DNA from: Paenibacillus pectinilyticus
GTDB taxonomy: Bacteria; Bacillota; Bacilli; Paenibacillales; NBRC-103111
Length of the DNA stretch: 64,000 nucleotides
Assembly (NCBI RefSeq): GCF_001700435.1
Contig: NZ_LYPC01000030.1
Location: forward strand, 247,373 to 311,372
Direction: 5' to 3'
Shown piece after piece: positions 35,496 to 43,488 of this stretch. The position numbers and the translations under genes were made by a program. Within the stretch, counting starts at the first letter, position 1. Every line of letters begins with the position of its first letter. The notes beneath the pieces were generated by a model that made no database searches, had not been told where the DNA came from, and was given only the letters and a program-made list of their open reading frames with translations.

Positions 35496-36415
35496 ACAAT
35501 AGGAAGGAACAGGATCAAGTGGACATTAACGGTGTATATCCAATCATGGCTCCGCCATTCCAGACGGACGGGGAAATCGATTGGGCGGATTTCCGTGCTT
35601 TAATTGGCCATCTGTCAAAGTCCGGTATTCAGGGTTTGACGATGTTCGGGATTGCGAGTGAGTTCTATAAGTTCACAGATTTTGAACGAAAAGAATTGGC
35701 TGCTGTATTTGTTCATGAGCTGAAAGGCACAGGTGTGCGCAGCGTTCTCTCGGTTACTGATCACAGCACGGAAGTGGCCGTTAAACGTGCGAAGGAATAC
35801 CAAGCAATTGGAGCAGATGCGTTAATGCTGTTACCTCCTTTCTTTCTTCATCCTAGCATGGAGGCCATTAAAGAACATATCCGGGCTGTATTAAGCGCTG
35901 TAACCATTCCTGTGCTTGTGCAATATGCGCCGTCGGAAACGAACGTGGAGATTGCCATCGACGAGTTAATTGAGATCTACGATGCGTATCCGAATGTTGT
36001 TTTCAAAATCGAGTCCAATCCGCCGATGGACACCATAAATGGTATTCTGCAAGAGCGGCATCAAGCAATTATTATGAACGGCTATGCCGGATTATATATG
36101 CTGGACGTTATGAAGGCGGGCGGTAGCGGCGTCATGCCGGGCTGTTCGTTTGCTGAAATTTACGTTGAAATTTATCGCTTATCTAAAGAAGGTTTGGAGA
36201 TTGAAGCGAGACAACTTCATCAGAAATTGCTCGTCTATATTTCATGCTGGATGAAAGATTGCGAATACATCATTCAAGTGGAGAAGAACATCCTACAACA
36301 AAGAGGTTTGATCAAAACGGATTATTGTAGAAAACCTTCATATCCATTAAGTCAAGATGATTTGGAACTCATTCAGCAGTTCTTAGCAGAATTTGGTTCA
36401 CTATTGCATAGATAA
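35492..36415 (+). CDS. Dihydrodipicolinate synthase-family aldolase
   Basis: 307 residues of the class I pyruvate-aldolase barrel. Schiff-base Lys172 (VVFKIES) and Tyr145 (VLVQYAPSE) are present; the usual GTTGE substrate loop is replaced by FGIASEF, pointing away from lysine biosynthesis. In this sugar-acid operon it may cleave or dehydrate an unphosphorylated keto-deoxy acid, giving a second route beside KDPG aldolase. AGGAGG precedes the ATG, which overlaps the kdgA stop. Confidence 0.82.
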   Translation: MNNRKEQDQVDINGVYPIMAPPFQTDGEIDWADFRALIGHLSKSGIQGLTMFGIASEFYKFTDFERKELAAVFVHELKGTGVRSVLSVTDHSTEVAVKRAKEYQAIGADALMLLPPFFLHPSMEAIKEHIRAVLSAVTIPVLVQYAPSETNVEIAIDELIEIYDAYPNVVFKIESNPPMDTINGILQERHQAIIMNGYAGLYMLDVMKAGGSGVMPGCSFAEIYVEIYRLSKEGLEIEARQLHQKLLVYISCWMKDCEYIIQVEKNILQQRGLIKTDYCRKPSYPLSQDDLELIQQFLAEFGSLLHR

Positions 36416-36433
36416 TGGGAAGACTCATCCACA

Positions 36434-36475
36434 AGACGGCATTCATTTCAATACTGAATGGAATGCCGTCTTTTT
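36434..36475 (+). terminator. Rho-independent terminator of the sugar-acid operon
   Basis: AGACGGCATTC (36434-36444) pairs with GAATGCCGTCT (36461-36471), and the T run begins at once. The SDR gene 130 bases on therefore needs its own promoter. Confidence 0.9.
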
Positions 36476-36565
36476 GTGAATTCAAGGATTTTTTCAAACA
36501 ATTACGTCACTTGTTGGCATTGATCATCCATATTACGATGTGTACAGGCGTGGTAGTTGGATTGA
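36476..36565 (+). promoter_or_regulatory. SDR-gene promoter, near-copy of the locus C transporter promoter
   Basis: These 90 bases align without gaps to 40112-40201, with about 67 of 90 positions identical by hand count. Shared core: AAGGATTTTTTC just upstream, a -35-like TTGTTG (36511-36516), 17-base spacer, and -10-like TACGAT (36534-36539). The weak -35 and conserved upstream block suggest an activator site, plausibly for the YesN-type regulator at 37442. Confidence 0.6.
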
Positions 36566-36608
36566 ATAAAGCAAGTGGTTAGCATTCTGGCAAACGGGGA
36601 GACTTACA

Positions 36609-37391
36609 ATGGCACTAAACATTGATCTGAGCGGCCAAGTTGCGATTGTTACTGGTGCATCAGGGGGGATTGGCCTAGGAGTAGCGCGCATGATGGCACA
36701 AGCGGGTGCTCATGTGGCTGCATGTGCACGAGAAAGCAGTCCAGCGTGGGAACAATTCCAATTGGAGCAAATGACATCAGGTAAAATGATCTTGTTTACC
36801 GCACTGGACATTACGGATGACGAATCCGTTCATCGTTTTGTGCAGATGACTGTTCAGTATTTCGGAGGTATTGATATTCTTGTTTCAAATGCGGGAGCTA
36901 ACGTATTTCGTGAGGCTGCTGACTGTGATACTGACGCGTGGCAGCGCAACATGGATCTCAATCTGAAATCCCACTGGATGATGAGCCAAAGCTGCAAGCC
37001 CTATCTGGAACGAAGCACCAATGGCGTTATCGTCATTATGACGTCCAATCATGCAATCGCAACCATTCCAGGATGCTTTCCATACAATGTAGCCAAGACG
37101 GCATTGACCGGACTCGTTCGCAGCCTTGCTATCGAATGGGGACCTGCCATTCGCACGGTTGGGATCGCCCCAGGGTTCATAGACACGCCTGGCAATGATG
37201 GCTGGTTTCAATCGTTCCCCGATCCGCAAGCAGAACGAGCGCAGACCGTGCAACGGCATCCCGTTGGGCGCTTAGGTACGCCCGAGGAGATTGGCGCCTT
37301 TTGCGCGTTCTTGGCCAGTTCGTATGCGTCCTTTGCTTCCGGTGCCACCTATGTGGTGGATGGCGGGCGCACTGCGCTGCTGCAAGATTGA
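36609..37391 (+). CDS. Short-chain dehydrogenase/reductase, possibly KduD-like
   Basis: 260 residues, classical SDR. NAD(P)-binding TGASGGIGLGVA, NAG motif in VSNAGANVF, catalytic Ser146, Tyr159 and Lys163 (YNVAKTAL), and a C-terminal GATYVVDGGR. Next to ketodeoxy-acid genes and uronide-degrading loci, a 2-keto-3-deoxygluconate 5-dehydrogenase or gluconate 5-dehydrogenase role is plausible; no kduI partner is seen. It shares a promoter type with locus C. Confidence 0.85.
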   Translation: MALNIDLSGQVAIVTGASGGIGLGVARMMAQAGAHVAACARESSPAWEQFQLEQMTSGKMILFTALDITDDESVHRFVQMTVQYFGGIDILVSNAGANVFREAADCDTDAWQRNMDLNLKSHWMMSQSCKPYLERSTNGVIVIMTSNHAIATIPGCFPYNVAKTALTGLVRSLAIEWGPAIRTVGIAPGFIDTPGNDGWFQSFPDPQAERAQTVQRHPVGRLGTPEEIGAFCAFLASSYASFASGATYVVDGGRTALLQD

Positions 37392-37396
37392 AGAAA

Positions 37397-37430
37397 TGCC
37401 CTCACTGTCATCGTGAGGACAGGGAGGGCA
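37397..37430 (+). terminator. Bidirectional hairpin between SDR and response-regulator genes
   Basis: TGCCCTCACTGTC (37397-37409) pairs with GACAGGGAGGGCA (37418-37430), one internal A-G mismatch, eight-base loop. The genes converge here. No clear T tract, so the terminator role is inferred. Confidence 0.6.
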
Positions 37431-37441
37431 CACAGTAAGCA

Positions 37442-38230
37442 TCATGAAGTCGCGACACGCGGGCCGAGGGTGCGGCGGTACTCCGACGGCGTCTGTCCAA
37501 CGATCATCTTAAATATCTCATTAAAGTGACGAAATGTTTTATACCCCACAAGCTCCGCCACCTCATAGCTTTTGTATTGTAAGTCGGAGAGCAAATATTT
37601 ACTGCGTTCAATGCGCACCAAATGGATAAAATGACTTAGACTATGACCCGTTTCTTCCTTGAATACTGTGCTGAAATAGGAAGAGCTCAAATGAACTCGA
37701 CTTGCGATGTCGGGAACGGAGAGCTCTTTTTCGTAGTTGGCCTCAATGTACTGCACCGCCGTTAGAATCCAAGGGTTGGTAGATTGAATGCTGTATGTGG
37801 CACCCGATGTGCTCTCACCAGCAGTGTCATCAGCATTAACCTTGGCTGCAGCCACTACAGCGGCTTTAGCGGCTCGCTCCAAGGTTTCGATAATCATTTT
37901 TGGATCACATGGCTTTAAAATGTAATCGAGAACGCCGGCCTTTATCGCGGAATAAGCATAATTGAATTCTGCATGCCCTGTGAGTAATATGACTTTGATT
38001 TGCGGCCATTTGTTGGTTATGGTACTGCACACCTCTATACCGTCTATACCTGGCATACGGATGTCAGAAAGTACGATGTCCGTGGTGTTTCTTTCTAACC
38101 ATTCTAGCGCTTCCCCGCCGTCAGGAAAATCAGCCACGACTTGGAACGATGGCGATCGATCGATAATGCGTCGCAAACCTTCCCGGATGTTGATTTCATC
38201 ATCGATAAGGACAATTCTTGATGGGTTCAT
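37442..38230 (-). CDS. YesN-type response regulator with AraC DNA-binding domain
   Basis: 262 residues. Receiver domain with acidic pocket Asp10/Asp11 and phospho-acceptor Asp56 (VLSDIRMPG), a T/K pair in LLTGHAE and ILKPCDP, a short linker (about 125-145), and an AraC double helix-turn-helix (VPDIASRVHLSSSYFSTVF; VAELVGYKTFRHFNEIF). It starts inside the end of the kinase gene (ATGA overlap). Likely activates the divergent transporter at 40280 and the SDR at 36609, whose promoters are near-copies. Confidence 0.93.
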   Translation of the reverse strand: MNPSRIVLIDDEINIREGLRRIIDRSPSFQVVADFPDGGEALEWLERNTTDIVLSDIRMPGIDGIEVCSTITNKWPQIKVILLTGHAEFNYAYSAIKAGVLDYILKPCDPKMIIETLERAAKAAVVAAAKVNADDTAGESTSGATYSIQSTNPWILTAVQYIEANYEKELSVPDIASRVHLSSSYFSTVFKEETGHSLSHFIHLVRIERSKYLLSDLQYKSYEVAELVGYKTFRHFNEIFKMIVGQTPSEYRRTLGPRVATS

Positions 38231-40074
38231 CCTGTTGCTTCATCTCCTTTATGTATTAAGCTAGGGAACTTCATCGTAATTTGTGTACCTACACCGACTT
38301 CACTTGAAATTTGCACACCAAATGTGTCACCGTAGTGAAGCGCAAGTCTTTCATGTACGTTGAGTATCCCAAGACCTTTGTCACTCTGTTGCTCGCCCGT
38401 TGCTCGTCTTTTTTTGAGGAGTACTTTCAGCTTTTCCTCCGGAATACCGGCGCCATCGTCAGAAATAGTGAGAGTAACGATACCCTGACTTTCAGTAGCC
38501 TCAATGCGAAGCTCTTTGGCCGATTTTTTCGGTTCAATGCCGTAGGTGATCGCGTTCTCGACGATAGGCTGGATAAGCAGGCGCGGTATTTGGCAACAGA
38601 GCAGCTCCTCCGGGACATGGATATGGGTTTGAAAGCGCCCAGGGTATCTGTATTGAATAATCGAGATATAGCGTTTGATATGCCACAGTTCCTCTTCCAA
38701 CGTTGTCATCGAAGAATTAGGATTCAGGGCATACCGCAGCATTTGCGATAAATCAAGAATGACTTGTGATGTTTTGGAACCGCCTTCTGATTCCAATCCC
38801 CAAAAAATATTGTCGAGTGTGTTATACAGAAAGTGAGGATTCACTTGCGCTTGCAGCGCTCGTAGCGTGGCTTTGCGCTCAAGATCCTGCTTCTCATACA
38901 CCTCCTGCACCAAGTAACGAAAATTTTCCACCATATAGGTAAAATGCAGTGCGAGTTGCTCGCTTTCTTGATTGAAATAGCGTTGGGGTTCCACCTTTAC
39001 CTTAAAATTTCCGAAAGCAACCAATTTCATCTTGCTGATGATATCACGAAGGGGCTTCGTCAGAAACGATGCAAACAGTGTGGAGAAAATGATCGTTGCT
39101 ACGATGAGTCCACCGCCAACCCATAGGCTCGTAATATAAATCTCATTCAAACCTCTTGTTAGCTCAAGCTGAGGTGTAATTGCTACAAGCAGCCAGTGGG
39201 TATAAACATCTTCGTATGAAGTGAATAAGTAGCCTTGGTCGTTGTAACTATGGCGCTTACGAAGCTCATCATATATCGATGGATGACTGGTGAAAAGTGC
39301 TTTCATATGTGTATGATCTTCTTCGCTTAAATGATTCATAATGGGCTCGCCGTTTTCACTTATAAGCATCATCACAGTGGATGAAGAATCTTTATCTCGA
39401 TGAAGAATATCGGTAAGGAAGTTTAAATTAATGGTGTAGGTCAAGTAACCGAGGATTTCATTGGGATTGAGCAAATTGACGACTGCTCGTGTACCGGTCA
39501 ACGTGTAGGGGGTACTGATTTGGCAAAGCTGATCTTCCGTGATGGACCAATAGGTTGCACCTTGTAACGTTTCAGAGCCACGTCGCATAGCATCCCTCAT
39601 AATGGTTTGAAAGCAGATGCCTGAGGAGACGGTTTCGGCAGTTAAAGAATGGAGTTCCATATAGGAAATAACGTTCGTATCTACAAACGCGGTGTTAAGG
39701 GAGTCACGAATGGAACTGAACGTAAGTGGATCCATAGCCCCATTACGCTTAGATTCGATCAATGTTTTCTGAAGCAACTTATTATTGATGGCTTTGTTCG
39801 TCGTATCATGAGCAACCTGAAGGATGCGTTGCAAGTTCTGATCCGTTTGATTCAGCGCCAGATTGATGTAATGGTATGAATTGTGTTCAATCACACGGGT
39901 TGATTGCCGAATCGTTGCATAGGTAATAATGGCCATTGAAAGGAGTACGAGGACTATCCCTCCCAGGGAGAGTTGATGGCGTAATTGCTTCCAGGGAAGA
40001 TAGGATGAAAATAAATTAGCTATGAAAATCACCTGCTCTGCATGCAAAATTTGGAAGCGCTCTAATTGTACCAT
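38227..40074 (-). CDS. YesM-type sensor histidine kinase
   Basis: 615 residues. First membrane helix (SLGGIVLVLLSMAIITYA), extracellular sensor (~270 residues), second helix (SLWVGGGLIVATIIFSTLF), HAMP (TKPLRDIISKMK), histidine box QAQVNPHFLYN with His414, and an ATPase domain with PIVENAITYG and DDGAGIPEE. It senses an extracellular sugar and phosphorylates the regulator at 37442. The N-terminus is long for the family: about 30 residues precede the first helix and no ribosome site supports ATG 40074, so the true start may be further in. Confidence 0.9.
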   Translation of the reverse strand: MVQLERFQILHAEQVIFIANLFSSYLPWKQLRHQLSLGGIVLVLLSMAIITYATIRQSTRVIEHNSYHYINLALNQTDQNLQRILQVAHDTTNKAINNKLLQKTLIESKRNGAMDPLTFSSIRDSLNTAFVDTNVISYMELHSLTAETVSSGICFQTIMRDAMRRGSETLQGATYWSITEDQLCQISTPYTLTGTRAVVNLLNPNEILGYLTYTINLNFLTDILHRDKDSSSTVMMLISENGEPIMNHLSEEDHTHMKALFTSHPSIYDELRKRHSYNDQGYLFTSYEDVYTHWLLVAITPQLELTRGLNEIYITSLWVGGGLIVATIIFSTLFASFLTKPLRDIISKMKLVAFGNFKVKVEPQRYFNQESEQLALHFTYMVENFRYLVQEVYEKQDLERKATLRALQAQVNPHFLYNTLDNIFWGLESEGGSKTSQVILDLSQMLRYALNPNSSMTTLEEELWHIKRYISIIQYRYPGRFQTHIHVPEELLCCQIPRLLIQPIVENAITYGIEPKKSAKELRIEATESQGIVTLTISDDGAGIPEEKLKVLLKKRRATGEQQSDKGLGILNVHERLALHYGDTFGVQISSEVGVGTQITMKFPSLIHKGDEATG

Positions 40075-40111
40075 TTTCTATAAATAGGGATCAATAACCA
40101 GAAGCAAGTGC

Positions 40112-40201
40112 GTGAATTTAAGGATTTTTTCCAATAATTATGTGTCTTGTGAGAGTCCATCATTCATACTACGATGAATACAGGCTTAGCATACGGCTTG
40201 A
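40112..40201 (+). promoter_or_regulatory. Locus C transporter promoter, near-copy of the SDR promoter
   Basis: Ungapped match to 36476-36565. -35-like TTGTGA (40147-40152), 17-base spacer, -10-like TACGAT (40170-40175), with AAGGATTTTTTC just upstream of the -35. It lies between the kinase gene and the divergent binding-protein gene. Confidence 0.6.
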
Positions 40202-40279
40202 ATGACAGCCATTCTACTTTGTTTTTCAAGCTTCTTGCCGTGTCATCCATATAACCATATAAGGGGAGTGAACGTTTCA

Positions 40280-41584
40280 ATGAGAACAAAGAATTGGTCC
40301 AAAACGAGTATGGCCGCCATTCTCGGCATGATGATCGTATCAAGCGGTTGCAGCAGCACAAGCACGAGTTCAACATCGGATACAAGCAAACCAGCTGAAA
40401 GCAGTTCAGGCAATCCAGTCGTCGTTAAAGCTTGGTATCATCAATATGGCGAGAAAGAGGCGGTGGATTTCCTCAATAACTGGACGGCCGATTTCAATAA
40501 AAGCCAAAGCAAGATTAAGTTGGAGACCACGATCGTTGCAGGCGGAGTTGCGGATTATTATTCCAAGCTCAGTACGGCATTTGCAAGCGGAGCGGGACCG
40601 GACTTTTTTGAAATGGATGCTTCGGACTTCTCTAAGTATGTAAGCTCAGGCATTGCTGCTCCACTGGATGATCTTATCGCCGGAGATGTTCGTAAAGATT
40701 TCAACGAAAAAGCATTAGCGGGAAATACATATAATGGAAAATTATATGGGATGCCTTTCATCATTGACGCGATTGGTTTGTACTATGACAAGGATGTACT
40801 CAAGGCTGCGAATATTCAGCCTCCGAAGACATGGGATGAGCTGCGCGATGCGGCTAAGAAGCTGACCACACCGGAACGCAAAGGTTTCACGCTTAGCCCG
40901 ATTCGCGGGGGCTATGAGAATTATGAGTTCTGGCCTTTCTTATGGGCTGCAGGCGGCAATGTGCTTGACGAAAGCGGCAAGAAGTCGACGTACGATAGCG
41001 ATGCTACACGTAAAGCCTTGCAATTGTATCGCGATTTGGCGAAGGACGGATCGATCTACACGACGCTGCAGACGGACAGCTGGGATATTAACTACTTACT
41101 CAGCGGCAAAACGGCCATGCAGCTTTCTGGTATTTGGGCTACACCAACAATTGAAAAATCAGGCAAGAATATTGGCTTAGTACCATACCCAGCTGTAGAT
41201 GCACAAGGCAAACAGACCTCAACACTCGGCGGCTGGAACATGGTTGTCAGCTCCAAGGGTCATCAAGCAGAAGCGAAAGAAGCCATCCGCTGGTTCTGGC
41301 TTGAGGGGACGGATCGGATGGGGCAGTTCAACACCATAGGCGGTTTCCACCTTGCGCCCCGCAAATCCGTCTTGGATGCGAAGAAGGATATTTACAGCAA
41401 ACCAATTTACAAAGATTGGGTGGATACGGTCGTTCCATTAGGACGTAAGGATTTATCACTGCCTCCAGAAATCGTAACAGCTACGAACGACGCCGTGCAA
41501 GACGCACTATTTTCTATGGACCGCAGTATCGATACGATTGTGAAAGATACAGATAAAAAAGTGAAAGAAACGCTTGCCAAATAA
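40280..41584 (+). CDS. Extracellular sugar-binding lipoprotein, locus C
   Basis: 434 residues, the smaller MalE/UgpB-like class. Lipobox VSSGC (Cys24), Ser/Thr tether, then VVKAWYHQYGEKEAV, FASGAGPDFFEMD and AMQLSGIW, typical of family 1 binding proteins. ATG 40280 has GGGGAG upstream; the frame upstream of it lies over the promoter. Partner permeases at 41654 and 42544. Controlled, by position, by the YesMN pair. Confidence 0.92.
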   Translation: MRTKNWSKTSMAAILGMMIVSSGCSSTSTSSTSDTSKPAESSSGNPVVVKAWYHQYGEKEAVDFLNNWTADFNKSQSKIKLETTIVAGGVADYYSKLSTAFASGAGPDFFEMDASDFSKYVSSGIAAPLDDLIAGDVRKDFNEKALAGNTYNGKLYGMPFIIDAIGLYYDKDVLKAANIQPPKTWDELRDAAKKLTTPERKGFTLSPIRGGYENYEFWPFLWAAGGNVLDESGKKSTYDSDATRKALQLYRDLAKDGSIYTTLQTDSWDINYLLSGKTAMQLSGIWATPTIEKSGKNIGLVPYPAVDAQGKQTSTLGGWNMVVSSKGHQAEAKEAIRWFWLEGTDRMGQFNTIGGFHLAPRKSVLDAKKDIYSKPIYKDWVDTVVPLGRKDLSLPPEIVTATNDAVQDALFSMDRSIDTIVKDTDKKVKETLAK

Positions 41585-41597
41585 ATCTTCAAATGCG

Positions 41598-41631
41598 TAA
41601 GCAGGTGCGGTGAAACGCCGCGCTTTGCTTA
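41598..41631 (+). other. Intercistronic hairpin after the locus C binding-protein gene
   Basis: TAAGCA (41598-41603) pairs with TGCTTA (41626-41631), with an inner GCGG/CCGC stem. No T tract. By position a message-stabilising or attenuating element that raises binding protein over permease. Confidence 0.5.
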
Positions 41632-41653
41632 TGAAATAGAATAGAGGGATAGC

Positions 41654-42535
41654 ATGAACAAATTGGGTAGGGAGCAATGGATCGCTTACTTATTTATGTC
41701 ACCAGCCGTACTGCTGCTGCTTGCATTCGTCTTCTTCCCGTCCATGTACGCTTTCTTTGTCAGCTTGCATGATTGGAACTTACTCGGGGGAAGAAAATTT
41801 ATTGGGTTCGGCAACTATACGCGACTTTTCGATGATACTTATTTCTGGAGATCCTTATGGCGCTCTGTCATGTATGCGTCGATCGTCGTGCCACTCGTTT
41901 TTATTTTCTCATTCGGTCTCGCGCTGCTAGTGCGTCACATTGGCAGGTCGAGTAACTTTTTCCGTACGCTTTTCTTCTTCCCGAATCTCGTTTCTACGGT
42001 TATCAGCGTACTTATTTTCCGCTTCATTCTGGATTCGGCTCCTTCGGGGTTGATGAACTATCTGATCAGTTTCCTAGGTTTTGAACCCGTCTCATGGCTG
42101 GGAACGACCGGTGGTTCATGGTTTGGACTCATCAACGTGTTTTTCTGGACGTCTATCGGCTTCTACATGCTTATTATGCTGTCAGGTCTACTCGACATCC
42201 CTGTTGATTTTTATGAGGCTGCGCATATCGACGGGGCTAATCGGTGGCATTCATTCTGGCATATTACGGTGCCGCAGATGAAGAACTCGATGACATTTGT
42301 GTTTATCGTCAACATTATCAATGCCTTCCAATACTTTGACCTGTTCCTTATTATGACGAAGGGTGGGCCGGCGAGGGCGACTGAAATTACTGTGCTTTAT
42401 ATTTACAATCTGGGCTTTGGCGAGTTGCGTCTTGGCTATGCTTCAGCGATATCGTTCTTGCTGTTCCTGCTCGTCTTCGTGCTAACGCTTATCCAAGTGA
42501 AGGTATTCCGAGTCAACAAATCAGTGAATCAATAG
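41654..42535 (+). CDS. Sugar ABC permease, MalF-like, locus C
   Basis: 293 residues, six membrane helices, starting LGREQWIAYLFMSPAVLLLL, with VGFGNY-like FIGFGNYTRL and EAA loop DFYEAAHIDGANRWHSF. This is the classical MalF/UgpA branch, unlike the LplB-type subunits of loci A and B. AGAGGGATAGC precedes the ATG. Confidence 0.92.
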   Translation: MNKLGREQWIAYLFMSPAVLLLLAFVFFPSMYAFFVSLHDWNLLGGRKFIGFGNYTRLFDDTYFWRSLWRSVMYASIVVPLVFIFSFGLALLVRHIGRSSNFFRTLFFFPNLVSTVISVLIFRFILDSAPSGLMNYLISFLGFEPVSWLGTTGGSWFGLINVFFWTSIGFYMLIMLSGLLDIPVDFYEAAHIDGANRWHSFWHITVPQMKNSMTFVFIVNIINAFQYFDLFLIMTKGGPARATEITVLYIYNLGFGELRLGYASAISFLLFLLVFVLTLIQVKVFRVNKSVNQ

Positions 42536-42543
42536 GAGAAGCT

Positions 42544-43359
42544 ATGAGACAAAAAAAACCATTCCTGCTTGTGCTGGCCATCTTTTACACAATTGTTTCC
42601 CTGGTGCCAACGTTATGGATGGTGTCAGGCTCACTGAAGTCACAAAATGACTTCAATCAGTATCCACCAAGGTTTATTCCGCAACAGATGCACTTTGACA
42701 ATTTCACGAAATTGTTCAACTCTTTTCATTTTGATGTGTACTTGAAAAATACGATCTTCGTTACCGTTGCCATCGTCCTGCTTTCGCTGCTCGTGAATTC
42801 GATGGCTGCATATGCACTAGCAAGACTGACATTTCCGGGCCGGAATATCATATTCATGTTCGTGCTTGGATCTATGATGATTCCGTTCGCCACGTATATG
42901 ATTCCGCTGTTCATGGTTATTCGGCAGCTCGGGTTAATCAATAATCTTTGGGGTATTGTTGTTATCGCCATCGCTCATCCCTTCTCCATTTTCCTGCTGC
43001 GACAATTCTATATGAATTTCCCTAAAGAACTGGAAGAAGCAGGGCGGATTGATGGTCTTGGACTGATCGGTATTTTCTTTCGACTCATCGTGCCAACGTC
43101 GAAGCCAATCTTCACCACGGTAGGACTTCTCGTTTTCATTTGGAACTGGAACAACTATGTGTGGCCGCTTATCGTAACGAATGATAAATCGCTCTGGGTG
43201 CTGCAGCTTGGCATTACCAGCTTTATGAGTGAGCACTCGGCGGAATTCCAAATGGTTATGGCAGGTTCCATCGTAGCCATCTTGCCCATTGTTGTGTTGT
43301 TCTTCTCTTTGCAGCGTTTTCTTATTGAGGGGATTTTATCTTCGGGTATCAAAGGTTAA
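42544..43359 (+). CDS. Sugar ABC permease, MalG-like, locus C
   Basis: 271 residues, six helices, EAA loop KELEEAGRIDGLGLIGI (a Gly replaces the usual second Ala) and C-terminal LSSGIKG. AGGAG six bases before ATG, and eight bases after the previous stop. Second channel subunit of the locus C importer. Confidence 0.92.
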   Translation: MRQKKPFLLVLAIFYTIVSLVPTLWMVSGSLKSQNDFNQYPPRFIPQQMHFDNFTKLFNSFHFDVYLKNTIFVTVAIVLLSLLVNSMAAYALARLTFPGRNIIFMFVLGSMMIPFATYMIPLFMVIRQLGLINNLWGIVVIAIAHPFSIFLLRQFYMNFPKELEEAGRIDGLGLIGIFFRLIVPTSKPIFTTVGLLVFIWNWNNYVWPLIVTNDKSLWVLQLGITSFMSEHSAEFQMVMAGSIVAILPIVVLFFSLQRFLIEGILSSGIKG

Positions 43360-43488
43360 AAACCAGCAAGAGACATGGGAGTCTCAAGGAAAGGAGGTGA
43401 AAGTTGATCTTAAGGTCTATATGTGGCAGGTGAAATTAGATTGAGTTTGTCATGTAGAGGGTTGTATACAAGAAGAGGAGGATGATTC

